DNA of 57,978 nt from Myxococcales bacterium (lineage in GTDB: Bacteria; Myxococcota_A; Bradymonadia; UBA7976; UBA1532): contig PCCS01000001.1 of assembly GCA_002731825.1 (NCBI GenBank), forward strand, positions 144,984-202,961, given 5' to 3'. The stretch's first letter is position 1. The number at the start of each line of letters is the position of its first letter. Below are positions 27,143 through 35,583 of the stretch, piece by piece. Under the pieces are notes generated by a model, which saw nothing but the letters and a program-made list of their open reading frames with translations, searched no databases and was not told the DNA's origin. Made by a program: the position numbers and the translations under genes.

Positions 27143-27567
27143 CGTAAAAATTTGATAATAGCGGTATTTTTGTTCAGTGGTTTTTGCAGACCCGAACTTA
27201 ACGTCCGTAAATTGCTTTTTTTTGGCCAATTTTCAGGAAAAAAAGGCGGTATAGAATCGCTTCCCGTTCTGTCATGTTTTTTATAAGGATCTGTATTTAT
27301 TTGGTTTTAATGTTTTTTTTGAGAATGGCCTCACGACACGATTTGGTTTTTCTTGCCGACAGGTTTTTGTAAGTACTTGATGATGGTTTTTATTTCACTT
27401 ATCCGGCGATTTTCATCTCACCATGACCAGTCTGCTGGTTGTTTAGACCGATAAAGCGCTAAAAAACAGTTCGCCGGTGTTTATTGTGTCTGTTCCATTC
27501 GCCATGAAAAATTGCATCGAACAGCTGTAGACGCCGCTTTGGGATGCGATTATCTTGAGTCTCTGCG
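27143..27567. other. AT-rich divergent intergenic region with repeated GGTTTTT motifs
   Basis: This part of the gap between the giant-protein gene (minus) and the ABC1 kinase gene (plus) holds no plausible ORF. It is clearly more AT-rich than its surroundings, with T and A runs. The heptamer GGTTTTT occurs four times on the plus strand at 27179-27185, 27345-27351, 27362-27368 and 27385-27391. It could hold regulatory sites for either gene, but no strong plus-strand promoter was found. Confidence 0.5.
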
Positions 27568-28869
27568 ATGAATCGGAGGACCTTTTTGCCCAAGAATAAA
27601 CTACCATCGGGTCGTTTCACTCGAATGAGTTCTCTGATCGCGACCGGTCTGCGCGCTGGCTCCAACCTACTTCGGGACGATGATGGTGATGCCGTTGCTC
27701 GAAAAGCGGCTCAGACCTTGGGCCAGTTGCGTGGATTAGCCGCTAAGGTTGGCCAAATGGGTAGCTATATCGATGGCGTTATCCCCGAGGCTAAGCAGGG
27801 GGCCTACGAAAAGTGGTTGGCCACCTTGCGAGATCAGGCGCCCCGATCGAGCCCGGCAGCGATTCATGAGACCATTGAAAAAGAGTTCGGTATGCCAGTG
27901 AAGGCGCTTTACGAGTCTTTCAATGATGAGCCAATAGCCAGTGCGTCCATCGGTCAAGTTCATCAAGCGACAACAAAAGAAGGCGTCCTTGTCGCTGTCA
28001 AAGTACAGCATCCTGGTATTGCTGAGGCCATGGAACATGACCTGCAAAACGCAGGACTCATCGAGTCACTGCTCGGTCGAGTTGGCGGTCTGCGAAAGTT
28101 CAATTCAAAGGCTGTACTCGAAGAGATTCGTATGCGCTTCAGAGAGGAGCTAGACTATCTCTTAGAGGCCGATCGTCAGACACTATTTTCGGGATTTTTC
28201 GATGGCCAGCCAGACATTGTGGTCCCTCGAGTCCATCAAGAGCTGAGCACCAGGCGAGTGCTGACCACTCAATGGGTTGACGGCCTTGGATTTGAGTCTG
28301 CGTGTGCTGCCGATGAAGAGCAGCGCCGTCTTTGGGCTCAAACCCTCTGGCAATTCGTTTACCAGGCGAACTTAGTGGGTGGACACTTCAATGCAGACCC
28401 CCACCCAGGAAACTATATGTTTCGACCCAATGGCCAGATCGTCTTTCTCGATTTTGGGTGCGTTCAGACAATACCACCTGACAAAGTAGCTTTAGCGCGT
28501 CGCGTACATTGGCATGCAAGGCACCAAGACGAGGCTGGCTTCAATCAGTCGGTTTGCGATTTGCTGGAACTCAAGGGGGGTCGTTACCAGGAGAGCGCTT
28601 TGGACTATGTCAGAGCATGCTTTCGGCCCTTATTTGAATCACCATTTCGTGTTGATCGAGAGTATGTGGCTGACCTTGTCCGCCGCATGAAGGTCATGAT
28701 CAAGGAATACCGTAAGGGGACAGGCGACGGCTATGTACCATTGCCAGACGGTTTGTTTTTCGTCAATCGGCTGCAATTCGGGTTTTATTCGGTCCTCGCC
28801 CGGTTGGATGTAGAGACAAACTATGCCCAAGTCGAAGCGCGTTTTATCACGAACGATTTGCTTGCCTGA
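27568..28869 (+). CDS. UbiB/ABC1 (AarF) family atypical kinase
   Basis: The 433-residue protein has the family's signature order: KxGQ motif as AAKVGQMGSYIDG (K60, Q63), the Ala-rich nucleotide loop EPIASASIGQVHQA (about 121-134), the VAVKVQHPG lysine (K145), GHFNADPHPGN catalytic loop and VFLDFGC metal-binding aspartate. Members (UbiB, Coq8/ADCK) act in ubiquinone synthesis or lipid handling. The ORF ends shortly after the kinase domain and lacks the C-terminal membrane helices of E. coli UbiB, so it is closer to soluble ABC1 members; a ubiquinone role is possible but not shown. It is followed 8 bp later by the convergent stop of the EEP gene. Confidence 0.9.
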   Translation: MNRRTFLPKNKLPSGRFTRMSSLIATGLRAGSNLLRDDDGDAVARKAAQTLGQLRGLAAKVGQMGSYIDGVIPEAKQGAYEKWLATLRDQAPRSSPAAIHETIEKEFGMPVKALYESFNDEPIASASIGQVHQATTKEGVLVAVKVQHPGIAEAMEHDLQNAGLIESLLGRVGGLRKFNSKAVLEEIRMRFREELDYLLEADRQTLFSGFFDGQPDIVVPRVHQELSTRRVLTTQWVDGLGFESACAADEEQRRLWAQTLWQFVYQANLVGGHFNADPHPGNYMFRPNGQIVFLDFGCVQTIPPDKVALARRVHWHARHQDEAGFNQSVCDLLELKGGRYQESALDYVRACFRPLFESPFRVDREYVADLVRRMKVMIKEYRKGTGDGYVPLPDGLFFVNRLQFGFYSVLARLDVETNYAQVEARFITNDLLA

Positions 28870-28877
28870 AGTGAGCG

Positions 28878-30128
28878 TCAATCGATCCGTATATCGACCC
28901 AGACCAGTCTATGATCCGACGGTTGCCTCTGACCGTCAGAGCCCGAAACAAGCGCCCGATGTGGTGCACCTAATTCCGGCCAAAAGACCCCACTTCTCTC
29001 TACAGAAAGACCCGCGCTCGGTAGCACATAATCGACTCTGAGTCCCCACGATGCCGTGTCGTAGGCGGGATTGCCTTTTTGAGTTTTGGCTTTCGAGTCC
29101 TGGGTTGCTCCACCGCGGCTCGATGGAACCAATCGCCCTTGGGCTGTCTCTTTATGCACCCGCTTGTGGCCGAGTAAATCTAGGATGCCGCTTTGAATTC
29201 CATCTCCATCAACGGGGTCTGCGTTTAAATCTCCCAAGACGACAAATTTCTCGTATAAGGCCATGCCGCCCCTCATACCATTATCATCGACAATATACTG
29301 ACTCCGCGACGCCGTGATGTAATCGCTCCAAAATCGGATCTCGTCATGATTCCGCAGACCATTCCGGTTTTCAGGGCCATCGAATACAGGTGGTGTTGGA
29401 TGGGACACTAACAAGTGAATTCGGCTTGGGCCGACGAGAACCGTCGCGTCGACATGGTTCTTGGACGACAACCTTAAGGTGTTGAGTGCAGCCTTATTAT
29501 AGTACGGTGTCGTGGCGTCGAGCATGGGCAGTTTAGCGTTGGGCATTTGCGTCCAAAGAAATGATTGAAACGTGCGGATTGATTTCATTTCAATGGGATG
29601 TTTCGACAAAATAACAAAGCCGTATTGCCCTTCAAACTGACCGTAGCCATGGGCATCGGACGGCGAGTTTGTTGTCCCATCTCGATTAAGATCAAGTCCT
29701 GTTGGACGTCCGGTATTCACTGTGGGCTGATAGACATGTCCGTAGTCGATTGGGTCTGCGCCATTTTGAGACACGGCTAAATAATTTTTTAGAAATCCCG
29801 ATACACTGCGTCCAGCCGCGTCAAAATCGAACTCCTGTAAGGCCAAGATATCGGGCCGCGTACGCTGGATAATTTCCGCGATTTTTTTCGCCTGTGAGTT
29901 TGAGTCACTGGACAGATCGTCCGCCAACTGCCCGAGCTTTGCTCGATTCAGAGATGCATTGAATGTCGCAATTCGTACCGTATTGGGCTGTTTCACCACC
30001 ACTGAGCCTGCTTTCGGCTGCGATCCTGACTGACACGCCATCAACAAAAGAATGCTGAGTCCGGCGAGTTGCCGTAACCCGCATCGGTCAAATCTGATTT
30101 TTGATGGAGCCAAAAGTTTCGGTCCCAC
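28878..30128 (-). CDS. EEP-family (endonuclease/exonuclease/phosphatase) lipoprotein
   Basis: The start is GTG 30128 with GGAG 5 nt upstream. The 416-residue product has a leader ending LAGLSILLLMACQSG, a good lipobox with Cys about 33. The mature part shows the EEP catalytic set: RIATFNASLNRA, DILALQEFDFDAAG (Glu metal ligand), HLLVSHPTPP, VLGDLNADPVDGD and closing PSDHRLVWVDI. Family members cut phosphodiester bonds in DNA, RNA, lipids or sugar phosphates; the lipidated form here would act outside the inner membrane, perhaps on extracellular DNA or phospholipid. It lies 8 bp downstream of the cyclophilin lipoprotein gene on the same strand, so the two are probably one operon. Confidence 0.88.
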   Translation of the reverse strand: MGPKLLAPSKIRFDRCGLRQLAGLSILLLMACQSGSQPKAGSVVVKQPNTVRIATFNASLNRAKLGQLADDLSSDSNSQAKKIAEIIQRTRPDILALQEFDFDAAGRSVSGFLKNYLAVSQNGADPIDYGHVYQPTVNTGRPTGLDLNRDGTTNSPSDAHGYGQFEGQYGFVILSKHPIEMKSIRTFQSFLWTQMPNAKLPMLDATTPYYNKAALNTLRLSSKNHVDATVLVGPSRIHLLVSHPTPPVFDGPENRNGLRNHDEIRFWSDYITASRSQYIVDDNGMRGGMALYEKFVVLGDLNADPVDGDGIQSGILDLLGHKRVHKETAQGRLVPSSRGGATQDSKAKTQKGNPAYDTASWGLRVDYVLPSAGLSVERSGVFWPELGAPHRALVSGSDGQRQPSDHRLVWVDIRID

Positions 30129-30136
30129 TGTTACTC

Positions 30137-31645
30137 CTAAGGCTTATAAATTTCAGCCTTGATGATATAATCCAGTTTGGGGAAATACTGCTTAAGATAG
30201 GCATTGCCCCGTGATGAAAACATGCCTTGCGCTGGCCCTTTACCCCTGGGAGCGCCTTCTCCGTATCCTGAATACAGCGCATCGACGACGGCCATGCCTT
30301 TGTCATCGATGAAGCCGAAAGGGGCAAAACCCATTTTGTCCAGTCGCGTATTATTTGAGAAGTTGATAAAAAATTGTGTCGTCCGGCTGTTGGGACGCCC
30401 TGTCTTTGCAAAGGTCACAAAGCCGCGTTTGTTCGTCTGCGTGACTGGATCATCGGTGATTGTTGCATTTCGCCAGCGTGCGTTTACCTTTGGATCGCCA
30501 TTGATACCGACTTGAGCCATAAACCCTTGGATCACCCTAAAGAACGCGGTGTTGCTATAAAAACCCTGTGTGACCAGTTGATAGAAACGCTGAGCGCCAA
30601 AAGGTGCCCATGCTGTCGTGACATGGACAAGAAATCGTCCCTTCGTGGTCGTGAATAAGACTTTGTATTTGGCGGGGACATCCTTGCCCTCGGATGCCTC
30701 TTTCGTTTGATTTTTGCTGGTCTTATTCAGTCCGGCCAATTGTACTGGCTCGTTGGCTTTCTTAAGAGCGGTCATTGGTTTGGTGGCTGTATTTGGAGGG
30801 ACAATGCTCGCCCGGCGGATATAGTCGAGCTTTGGAAATTTAGCCTTTAAGTAGGCGTTACCCCGCGTACGGATTTCTGCCTGACTGGGGCCTTGACCCC
30901 TCGGAGCGCCTTCCCCATATCCGTTGTGGAGTCGATCGATGATGGCCATGCCTGCCGCGTCGATTTGTCCGAAAGGTGAGAAGCCTTGCTTGTCCAAAAA
31001 AGCGTTGTTTCGGTAATTGATGAAAAATTGCATCGACCGCGTATTCTTGCCACGGGTTGCAAATGTCACCATGCCCCGTTGATTACTCTTCTTCACGGGG
31101 TCATCTTGAATACTAGCCCGGCCCCATTTTGCACTCAATTTAGGGTCTCCGCTGAGACCGGTTTGGGCCATGAAGCCCGAGATAACTCGGAAGAAGGCGA
31201 TGTCGGTATAATAACCAGATTTAACAAGTGTATAGAATCGGTCTGCCCCCCGTGGCGACCACGACCGATCGACATGGATGAAAACCGCCCCTCGAGTTGT
31301 ATCAAGGCGGACCTTGTATTGATTGGGAGCCTGAGCGCGGTTTTGTTGCGCAATCCGCGTAGGAGCGGTGACAGATTGCCCACGTGCAATCTGTTTAGTT
31401 GGACGCTTAGACACCTTTTTTGCCTGGGGCGTCTTTAAGTCCCGATTGGGAGGGACGCTGACCTTTTTTATTTGGGCCTGACTCGTCGATACACCCCTGG
31501 TGTTCGTCTTTGCTTTCTGAGTCGTTGAACTCTTTACAGTGCTCGGTCTCGTCTTATCAGAGGTCGTTTGCTTGACTTCACAGGCCATCAAGGCAAGGCC
31601 TATCGACCCAAGTATGAAGCGGTTTCTGTTGATATTTTGAATCAT
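30137..31645 (-). CDS. Tandem-domain cyclophilin (peptidyl-prolyl isomerase) lipoprotein
   Basis: Chosen start ATG 31645 gives 502 residues beginning MIQNINRNRFILGSIGLALM and a lipobox ending in Cys (ALMAC). A TTG 24 bp upstream is a longer alternative. After a basic, Ser/Thr/Lys-rich linker come two complete cyclophilin domains, about 110-270 and 335-500, each with an FFRVI-GFMAQ active-site strand (AFFRVISGFMAQTG and AFFRVIQGFMAQVG), QFFIN-NN, an SPFG or APFG turn and a shared tail GYGEGAPRG-GP-RGNAYLK--FPKLDYI. The domains are near-duplicates by eye. It would catalyse cis-trans proline isomerisation in the periplasm or at the outer membrane. Followed 8 bp later by the EEP lipoprotein. Confidence 0.92.
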   Translation of the reverse strand: MIQNINRNRFILGSIGLALMACEVKQTTSDKTRPSTVKSSTTQKAKTNTRGVSTSQAQIKKVSVPPNRDLKTPQAKKVSKRPTKQIARGQSVTAPTRIAQQNRAQAPNQYKVRLDTTRGAVFIHVDRSWSPRGADRFYTLVKSGYYTDIAFFRVISGFMAQTGLSGDPKLSAKWGRASIQDDPVKKSNQRGMVTFATRGKNTRSMQFFINYRNNAFLDKQGFSPFGQIDAAGMAIIDRLHNGYGEGAPRGQGPSQAEIRTRGNAYLKAKFPKLDYIRRASIVPPNTATKPMTALKKANEPVQLAGLNKTSKNQTKEASEGKDVPAKYKVLFTTTKGRFLVHVTTAWAPFGAQRFYQLVTQGFYSNTAFFRVIQGFMAQVGINGDPKVNARWRNATITDDPVTQTNKRGFVTFAKTGRPNSRTTQFFINFSNNTRLDKMGFAPFGFIDDKGMAVVDALYSGYGEGAPRGKGPAQGMFSSRGNAYLKQYFPKLDYIIKAEIYKP

Positions 31646-31761
31646 AATTAGATGCTCAGCCTCTCTCAATTTGGCTGTAGTCTACCCACTCGAGCATTTG
31701 AATCCAGTCTTCTATTAAACTGTGGTGAAATAAGTCTATTTAAGAGCGGGGACTTGCCCCC

Positions 31762-32526
31762 TCAAATACCTGCAAGAACGACGAATCTATCAGCATCGAT
31801 GTCGACAGCTGAGCCATTAAAATCACCGTAGAATTCCCAATGAGAAAACCCCGCGGTCTTCAGTAGTTGAGGCCATTCATCCATCAACACGTAGTGGTGT
31901 TCAATCGCGTACTCAACGATATTAGGGTTGTCCTGCGAATGTGTCGGTGTATGCCGATACGTGACCTCAATGACTTTCTCGTCGCGTTTAATGGCAGTCT
32001 TCTCGCTGACAGCATAGTCGACGCCGGCCACTTGAATGGTGGTGAAATACTCGAAATCGACATCGGAGATCTCTGATTCATGAAAGATCTCAGCCGGATA
32101 GACATCCAGCGCTAAAATGCCCTCGGCCGACAGGCGGTCTGCACAGCGCGTTAAGCAGGCTTGCAACCGAGTTCTGCTCAGACAAAACGCTGTTGTGAAG
32201 GGAATGACGATGCGATCAAATGGTGCTGCTAGACTCAAGTCGGCCATGTCCGAACAGACCAATTCAACATTGTCTTGCGGGCGGGCGTCCAGGCGCGCTC
32301 TTGCGAGCGCCAACATGTCGGGATCTTCATCGAGTCCAATGATTCGATGGCAGACCTGGGCCAGCTCTTGGGTTATCCGTCCATAGCCGCAACCTAATTC
32401 TAAGACACGAGTTGCGTCGCGACAGATGGATTTGTAGAACGGAAGATCGCCGCGATAGCCCCTATGAAGCGCACTGTAGAATTGAGCAATGGTCGTCATA
32501 GAGACCAGCATAGGCTGTCCGCTCAA
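31762..32526 (-). CDS. Class I SAM-dependent methyltransferase
   Basis: The product (up to 254 residues from TTG 32526; ATG 32511 or 32499 are likelier starts, the latter giving MTTIAQFYSALHRGYRGDLP) has motif I VLELGCGYGRITQEL, acidic motif GLDEDPDML, LVCSDMADLSL and RIVIPFTTAFCL. This is the ubiE/type-11 methyltransferase pattern, with a beta-rich insertion after residue 160. Substrate unknown. It lies upstream of the cyclophilin gene on the same strand with a 116-bp gap and is divergent from the ORF that follows. Confidence 0.88.
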   Translation of the reverse strand: MSGQPMLVSMTTIAQFYSALHRGYRGDLPFYKSICRDATRVLELGCGYGRITQELAQVCHRIIGLDEDPDMLALARARLDARPQDNVELVCSDMADLSLAAPFDRIVIPFTTAFCLSRTRLQACLTRCADRLSAEGILALDVYPAEIFHESEISDVDFEYFTTIQVAGVDYAVSEKTAIKRDEKVIEVTYRHTPTHSQDNPNIVEYAIEHHYVLMDEWPQLLKTAGFSHWEFYGDFNGSAVDIDADRFVVLAGI

Positions 32527-32668
32527 ATCTTGCCAGCGTTCAAAATGTCAACGGATTGGACGCTCTGCACGGACAGATGCCTCATCGAGATTGCCTCCAG
32601 GCTCGACCGCGGAGTGGCATGGTTCGTGCTGTTTGTCCCGGCCATGGACATAGCGCTATGGAACATAA

Positions 32669-33274
32669 ATGCACGTATACAGGCTCGATATACCCAGGAG
32701 GACAGTTGGAAATGGTCGTCAATCCCCTCAAGGAAACGACCTCAGCCCCCCCGTTTCAAACCATGAAGAAACCAGGCCGAACCCCTTAAGAATTCAGGTC
32801 GATCAGCCTTGGGCGCTGGAGGGAGAAGCGGGCGTAAGGCGACTCCATATCGGGCTGTCTATTATTCAAACTCTCAATGGTTTCTGGCCTCAGGATGAGC
32901 TGTACACATTCGAGGGACTCAATCCCCAAGATGCAAGCCATCAATACGCCAACATGCTCCGTGCTTTTCGATCTCAGGTTCCAGACTCAATGCAGCTCTT
33001 ACTCGCTCATCATGCTCATGAATCCGGACGATCCTATGTATTGGCACGCGGCCAGGCGGCCAAGAATGGACAGATGAATGGCGTCATATTGTCTCGACTT
33101 CTCAAACTTGGGCAAAAGAATTGGATGATCACGTTAATGGACACAGGTACAACGACGGGTGAACAGATCCGACCTTGGCTATTATCCTTGCTCCATACGG
33201 CGAATCGTTTGCAGCTCGGCGTGGACCGAATTTTTGTGTTCGACGATGCTGGTTGTCTCATCGCCCACCCGTAA
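32669..33274 (+). CDS. Hypothetical protein, probable frameshift near its start
   Basis: An open frame of 201 codons encodes a mainly alpha/beta protein with LHIGLSIIQTLNGFWPQDEL, SMQLLLAHHAHESGR and WMITLMDTGTTTGEQIRPWL; I do not recognise the family. Its own ATG (32669) has no strong ribosome site. A strong site AGGAGG (32696-32701) instead precedes ATG 32712 in another frame, which runs only 25 codons. That frame and the long frame join if one C is added to the C7 run at 32746-32752, giving MVVNPLKETTSAPP then VSNHEETRPNPLRIQ. The true gene is therefore probably 32712-33274 with a frameshift, real or from sequencing. Confidence 0.6.
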   Translation: MHVYRLDIPRRTVGNGRQSPQGNDLSPPVSNHEETRPNPLRIQVDQPWALEGEAGVRRLHIGLSIIQTLNGFWPQDELYTFEGLNPQDASHQYANMLRAFRSQVPDSMQLLLAHHAHESGRSYVLARGQAAKNGQMNGVILSRLLKLGQKNWMITLMDTGTTTGEQIRPWLLSLLHTANRLQLGVDRIFVFDDAGCLIAHP

Positions 33275-33372
33275 AGCCTGATGTCTAATTGAGTCGGAAC
33301 TCAGCCCTAAATATCCGGTATTTAAAGAATCCTGAGTTGAATCGCAGCGCGCTCTGAGGCAAACTTAGCATC

Positions 33373-34002
33373 ATGGCAAGAAAACGAGTCTCCGATCACT
33401 ACACCAAGCGCGCACGCGAGCAGGGATATGCCGCGCGAAGCGTCTTCAAACTCAAAGAGATCGATTCGAAGCATCGTCTCTTTCGTACGGGCCAACGGGT
33501 CTTGGACTTAGGCTGCGCGCCCGGTTCATGGCTCAAGTTCATCGCCAAACGAGTGGGGTCGAAGGGCTGCGCGGTTGGTATTGACCGAACTGAGGTTTCG
33601 CCTATGGGTGGCCATGTAAAGACCATAGCGGGCGATATTTTTGAGACCGAAGCCCATGTTTTTTTTGACATTGCTGGTGGTCATTTCGACGTGATTACCA
33701 GTGATATGGCGCCCGATACGTGTGGCAATCGCTTTGTTGATCACGTTCGCTCTGTTGAGCTGTGTAATCGCGCGCTCATCCTGACAGATACTTTACTCGT
33801 CGAAGGGGGGGCGTTCGTATGCAAGGTTTTCGATGGACAAGACCTGAATCAATTGGTTGACGATATGCGCAGTCGTTTCACGACTGTAAAACGAGTCAAA
33901 CCCAAGAGTACCCGCTCTGAGAGTGTTGAGCTTTTCTTGGTGGGCGTAAGCAAAAAAGACCCACCACTCGAACCGGATAGCGAGCAGGAGACCTCAAGAT
34001 GA
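33373..34002 (+). CDS. rlmE: 23S rRNA 2'-O-ribose methyltransferase RlmE (FtsJ)
   Basis: The 209-residue protein has all parts of RlmE: a basic N terminus, KLKEID with K26, SAM motif RVLDLGCAPGSW (43-53), ITSDMAPD with D111, VCKVF with K151 and SESVELF with E186, giving the K-D-K-E catalytic set. It methylates the ribose of U2552 in the 23S A-loop. Its stop overlaps the start of the next gene by 4 bp (ATGA), so the UDP-sugar pyrophosphorylase-like gene is translated from the same message. The ribosome site before ATG 33373 is weak. A small hairpin TGAGT/ACTCA lies upstream at 33290-33303. Confidence 0.94.
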   Translation: MARKRVSDHYTKRAREQGYAARSVFKLKEIDSKHRLFRTGQRVLDLGCAPGSWLKFIAKRVGSKGCAVGIDRTEVSPMGGHVKTIAGDIFETEAHVFFDIAGGHFDVITSDMAPDTCGNRFVDHVRSVELCNRALILTDTLLVEGGAFVCKVFDGQDLNQLVDDMRSRFTTVKRVKPKSTRSESVELFLVGVSKKDPPLEPDSEQETSR

Positions 34003-35102
34003 AAGATGCGTTGCCAAATCAAGTCGTCGATATGATCGCACGCTATGGATTGACCGGTGATTTAATCGAAAAATTACGGTCCGAGACCCTCGGTTCACAC
34101 TTTGACCCAGCAAGAAACCATATTCGCGGTGAGGTCAGGGTTCCGTCGACGACTGATTATGATAATTACAGTGATATTTCATCTCAACGTGACCTTGAAA
34201 ACATCGGTCGTCAGGCGATTGCGTCTGGCAAATTGGCCTTGCTCGTTCTGAATGGCGGCATGGCGACTCGATTTGGTGGGGTTGTAAAAGGAACGGTCTC
34301 GGTCGATGCCGATATGTCTTTTCTTGGCCTAAAACTGACAGACGGTTTACGTCACATAGGTGAACAAGGACCTCCACTCATCCTGCTCATGAATAGCTTC
34401 GCCACCGATAAACTGACTGTAGAACATCTTAATGCCAACCATCACTTCGGGTATCCGCGAAACCGGATTTGGACTTTCGAACAATGCGTATCTGTCCGTT
34501 TCAACCCTGATGGAACCCTCTATCGTGATGGGGCGGGACAGCCGTCTTATCATGGCACCGGTCATGGAGACGCTGTCCATGCGCTTGGACTCAGCGGCCT
34601 GGTCCCTCGCTTGAAAGAGGCCGGTGTTGAGACCGTCTTTGTGACCAATGTCGATAACGCAGTCGCGACCATTGACCCTGTGATTTATGGTCATCATATT
34701 CAATCAGCTCAGGCCGCGACCATAGAACTGGTCGAAAACGATGGTGGTGATACGGGCGGCGCGCCGTACTGGCTCGACGGGCATTTACAGTTGGTCGAAC
34801 ACTTTCGTTTACCGCCGGCCATGAGATGCAACCCACCTGTGTTCAATACCAACACATTCTGGTTGAATCTTGACGTGTTTGAATCACCACCCCCACTCAC
34901 ATGGTTTGCGGTCTCCAAAGACGTCGACCAGGCGCCTGTTGTTCAGTTTGAGCGCTTACTCGGAGAAGTGTCAGCGTTTGTCAAATCTCAGTTTTTATGT
35001 GTTCCGCGCTCTGGTGTGGAGAGTCGATTTATCCCAGTAAAGCGGCCGGATGATCTCAATCAAAAGCGGCTCGCCATCGTCAATGCTTGGTGTCGCTCTT
35101 GA
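33999..35102 (+). CDS. UTP-dependent sugar-1-phosphate uridylyltransferase (UDPGP family)
   Basis: The 367-residue protein resembles eukaryotic-type UDP-glucose/UDP-GlcNAc pyrophosphorylases rather than GalU: LLVLNGGMATRFGG is the nucleotide loop (normally LxGGxGTRxG), followed by LILLMNSFATD, HGTGHGDAVHAL, ETVFVTNVDNA, NDGGDTGGAPYWLDG and NPPVFNTNTFWLNL. It would make a UDP-sugar from UTP and a sugar-1-phosphate. Note that the loop reads NGGMATRFGG, with Met-Ala where Gly or Leu-Gly is usual. It overlaps rlmE by 4 bp and its TGA overlaps the TTG start proposed for the downstream lipoprotein gene. Confidence 0.85.
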   Translation: MKDALPNQVVDMIARYGLTGDLIEKLRSETLGSHFDPARNHIRGEVRVPSTTDYDNYSDISSQRDLENIGRQAIASGKLALLVLNGGMATRFGGVVKGTVSVDADMSFLGLKLTDGLRHIGEQGPPLILLMNSFATDKLTVEHLNANHHFGYPRNRIWTFEQCVSVRFNPDGTLYRDGAGQPSYHGTGHGDAVHALGLSGLVPRLKEAGVETVFVTNVDNAVATIDPVIYGHHIQSAQAATIELVENDGGDTGGAPYWLDGHLQLVEHFRLPPAMRCNPPVFNTNTFWLNLDVFESPPPLTWFAVSKDVDQAPVVQFERLLGEVSAFVKSQFLCVPRSGVESRFIPVKRPDDLNQKRLAIVNAWCRS

Positions 35103-35578
35103 ACATAAACAATCGGAATAGACTCTATATTTTGGCATTTAGCAGCCTGCTAACCTTGGCTGCCTACGGATGCGGTCAAGTCGAAACTTTGCAGCTGTCT
35201 ATCAGACCGAACCAGGTGGACTTTCCCCTTGTCAAAGAGGCTCTGATCACCGTCGGCTGTTCGCGGTCAGGGTGTCATCTGGTCTTGACCGGTGACTTCA
35301 AGCTTGACCCCAATGATAATTCCCCAGGCAACCTGGATGAGGAATACCAGCTCGCCAAGGCTTTTGTAGACCTTGATAATCCCGATGCCAGCCTATTGGT
35401 TAGAGTCGCTCTTGAGGGCGATCCTGAGGCTGATATGCATCGGGTTTGCTTTGAGACAGCCATGGCGTGTGCATACCGAAAAGTCGACGCGTGGATCCGA
35501 GCCGAATCACCTGAGTCACCCAATATTGGTGATGTTGATTGTGAGCCAATCGTTGGCGCATGCGCACCGCGTCTTTAA
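35099..35578 (+). CDS. Small lipoprotein with a CX4CH motif, function unknown
   Basis: The proposed TTG start at 35099 overlaps the upstream stop (TTGA); TTG 35087 or GTG 35090 are alternatives. The 159-residue product opens with a classic lipoprotein leader, NRNRLYILAFSSLLTLAAYG then Cys. The mature part has VGCSRSGCH, a CX4CH pattern close to but not the same as the haem c motif CX2CH, then a conserved-looking acidic stretch and more cysteines (MHRVCFETAMACAYRK, CEPIVGAC). It ends 5 bp from the stop of the convergent barrel gene. It may be a metal- or disulphide-bearing envelope protein; haem attachment is unproven. Confidence 0.75.
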   Translation: MNINNRNRLYILAFSSLLTLAAYGCGQVETLQLSIRPNQVDFPLVKEALITVGCSRSGCHLVLTGDFKLDPNDNSPGNLDEEYQLAKAFVDLDNPDASLLVRVALEGDPEADMHRVCFETAMACAYRKVDAWIRAESPESPNIGDVDCEPIVGACAPRL

Positions 35579-35583
35579 TCCCC

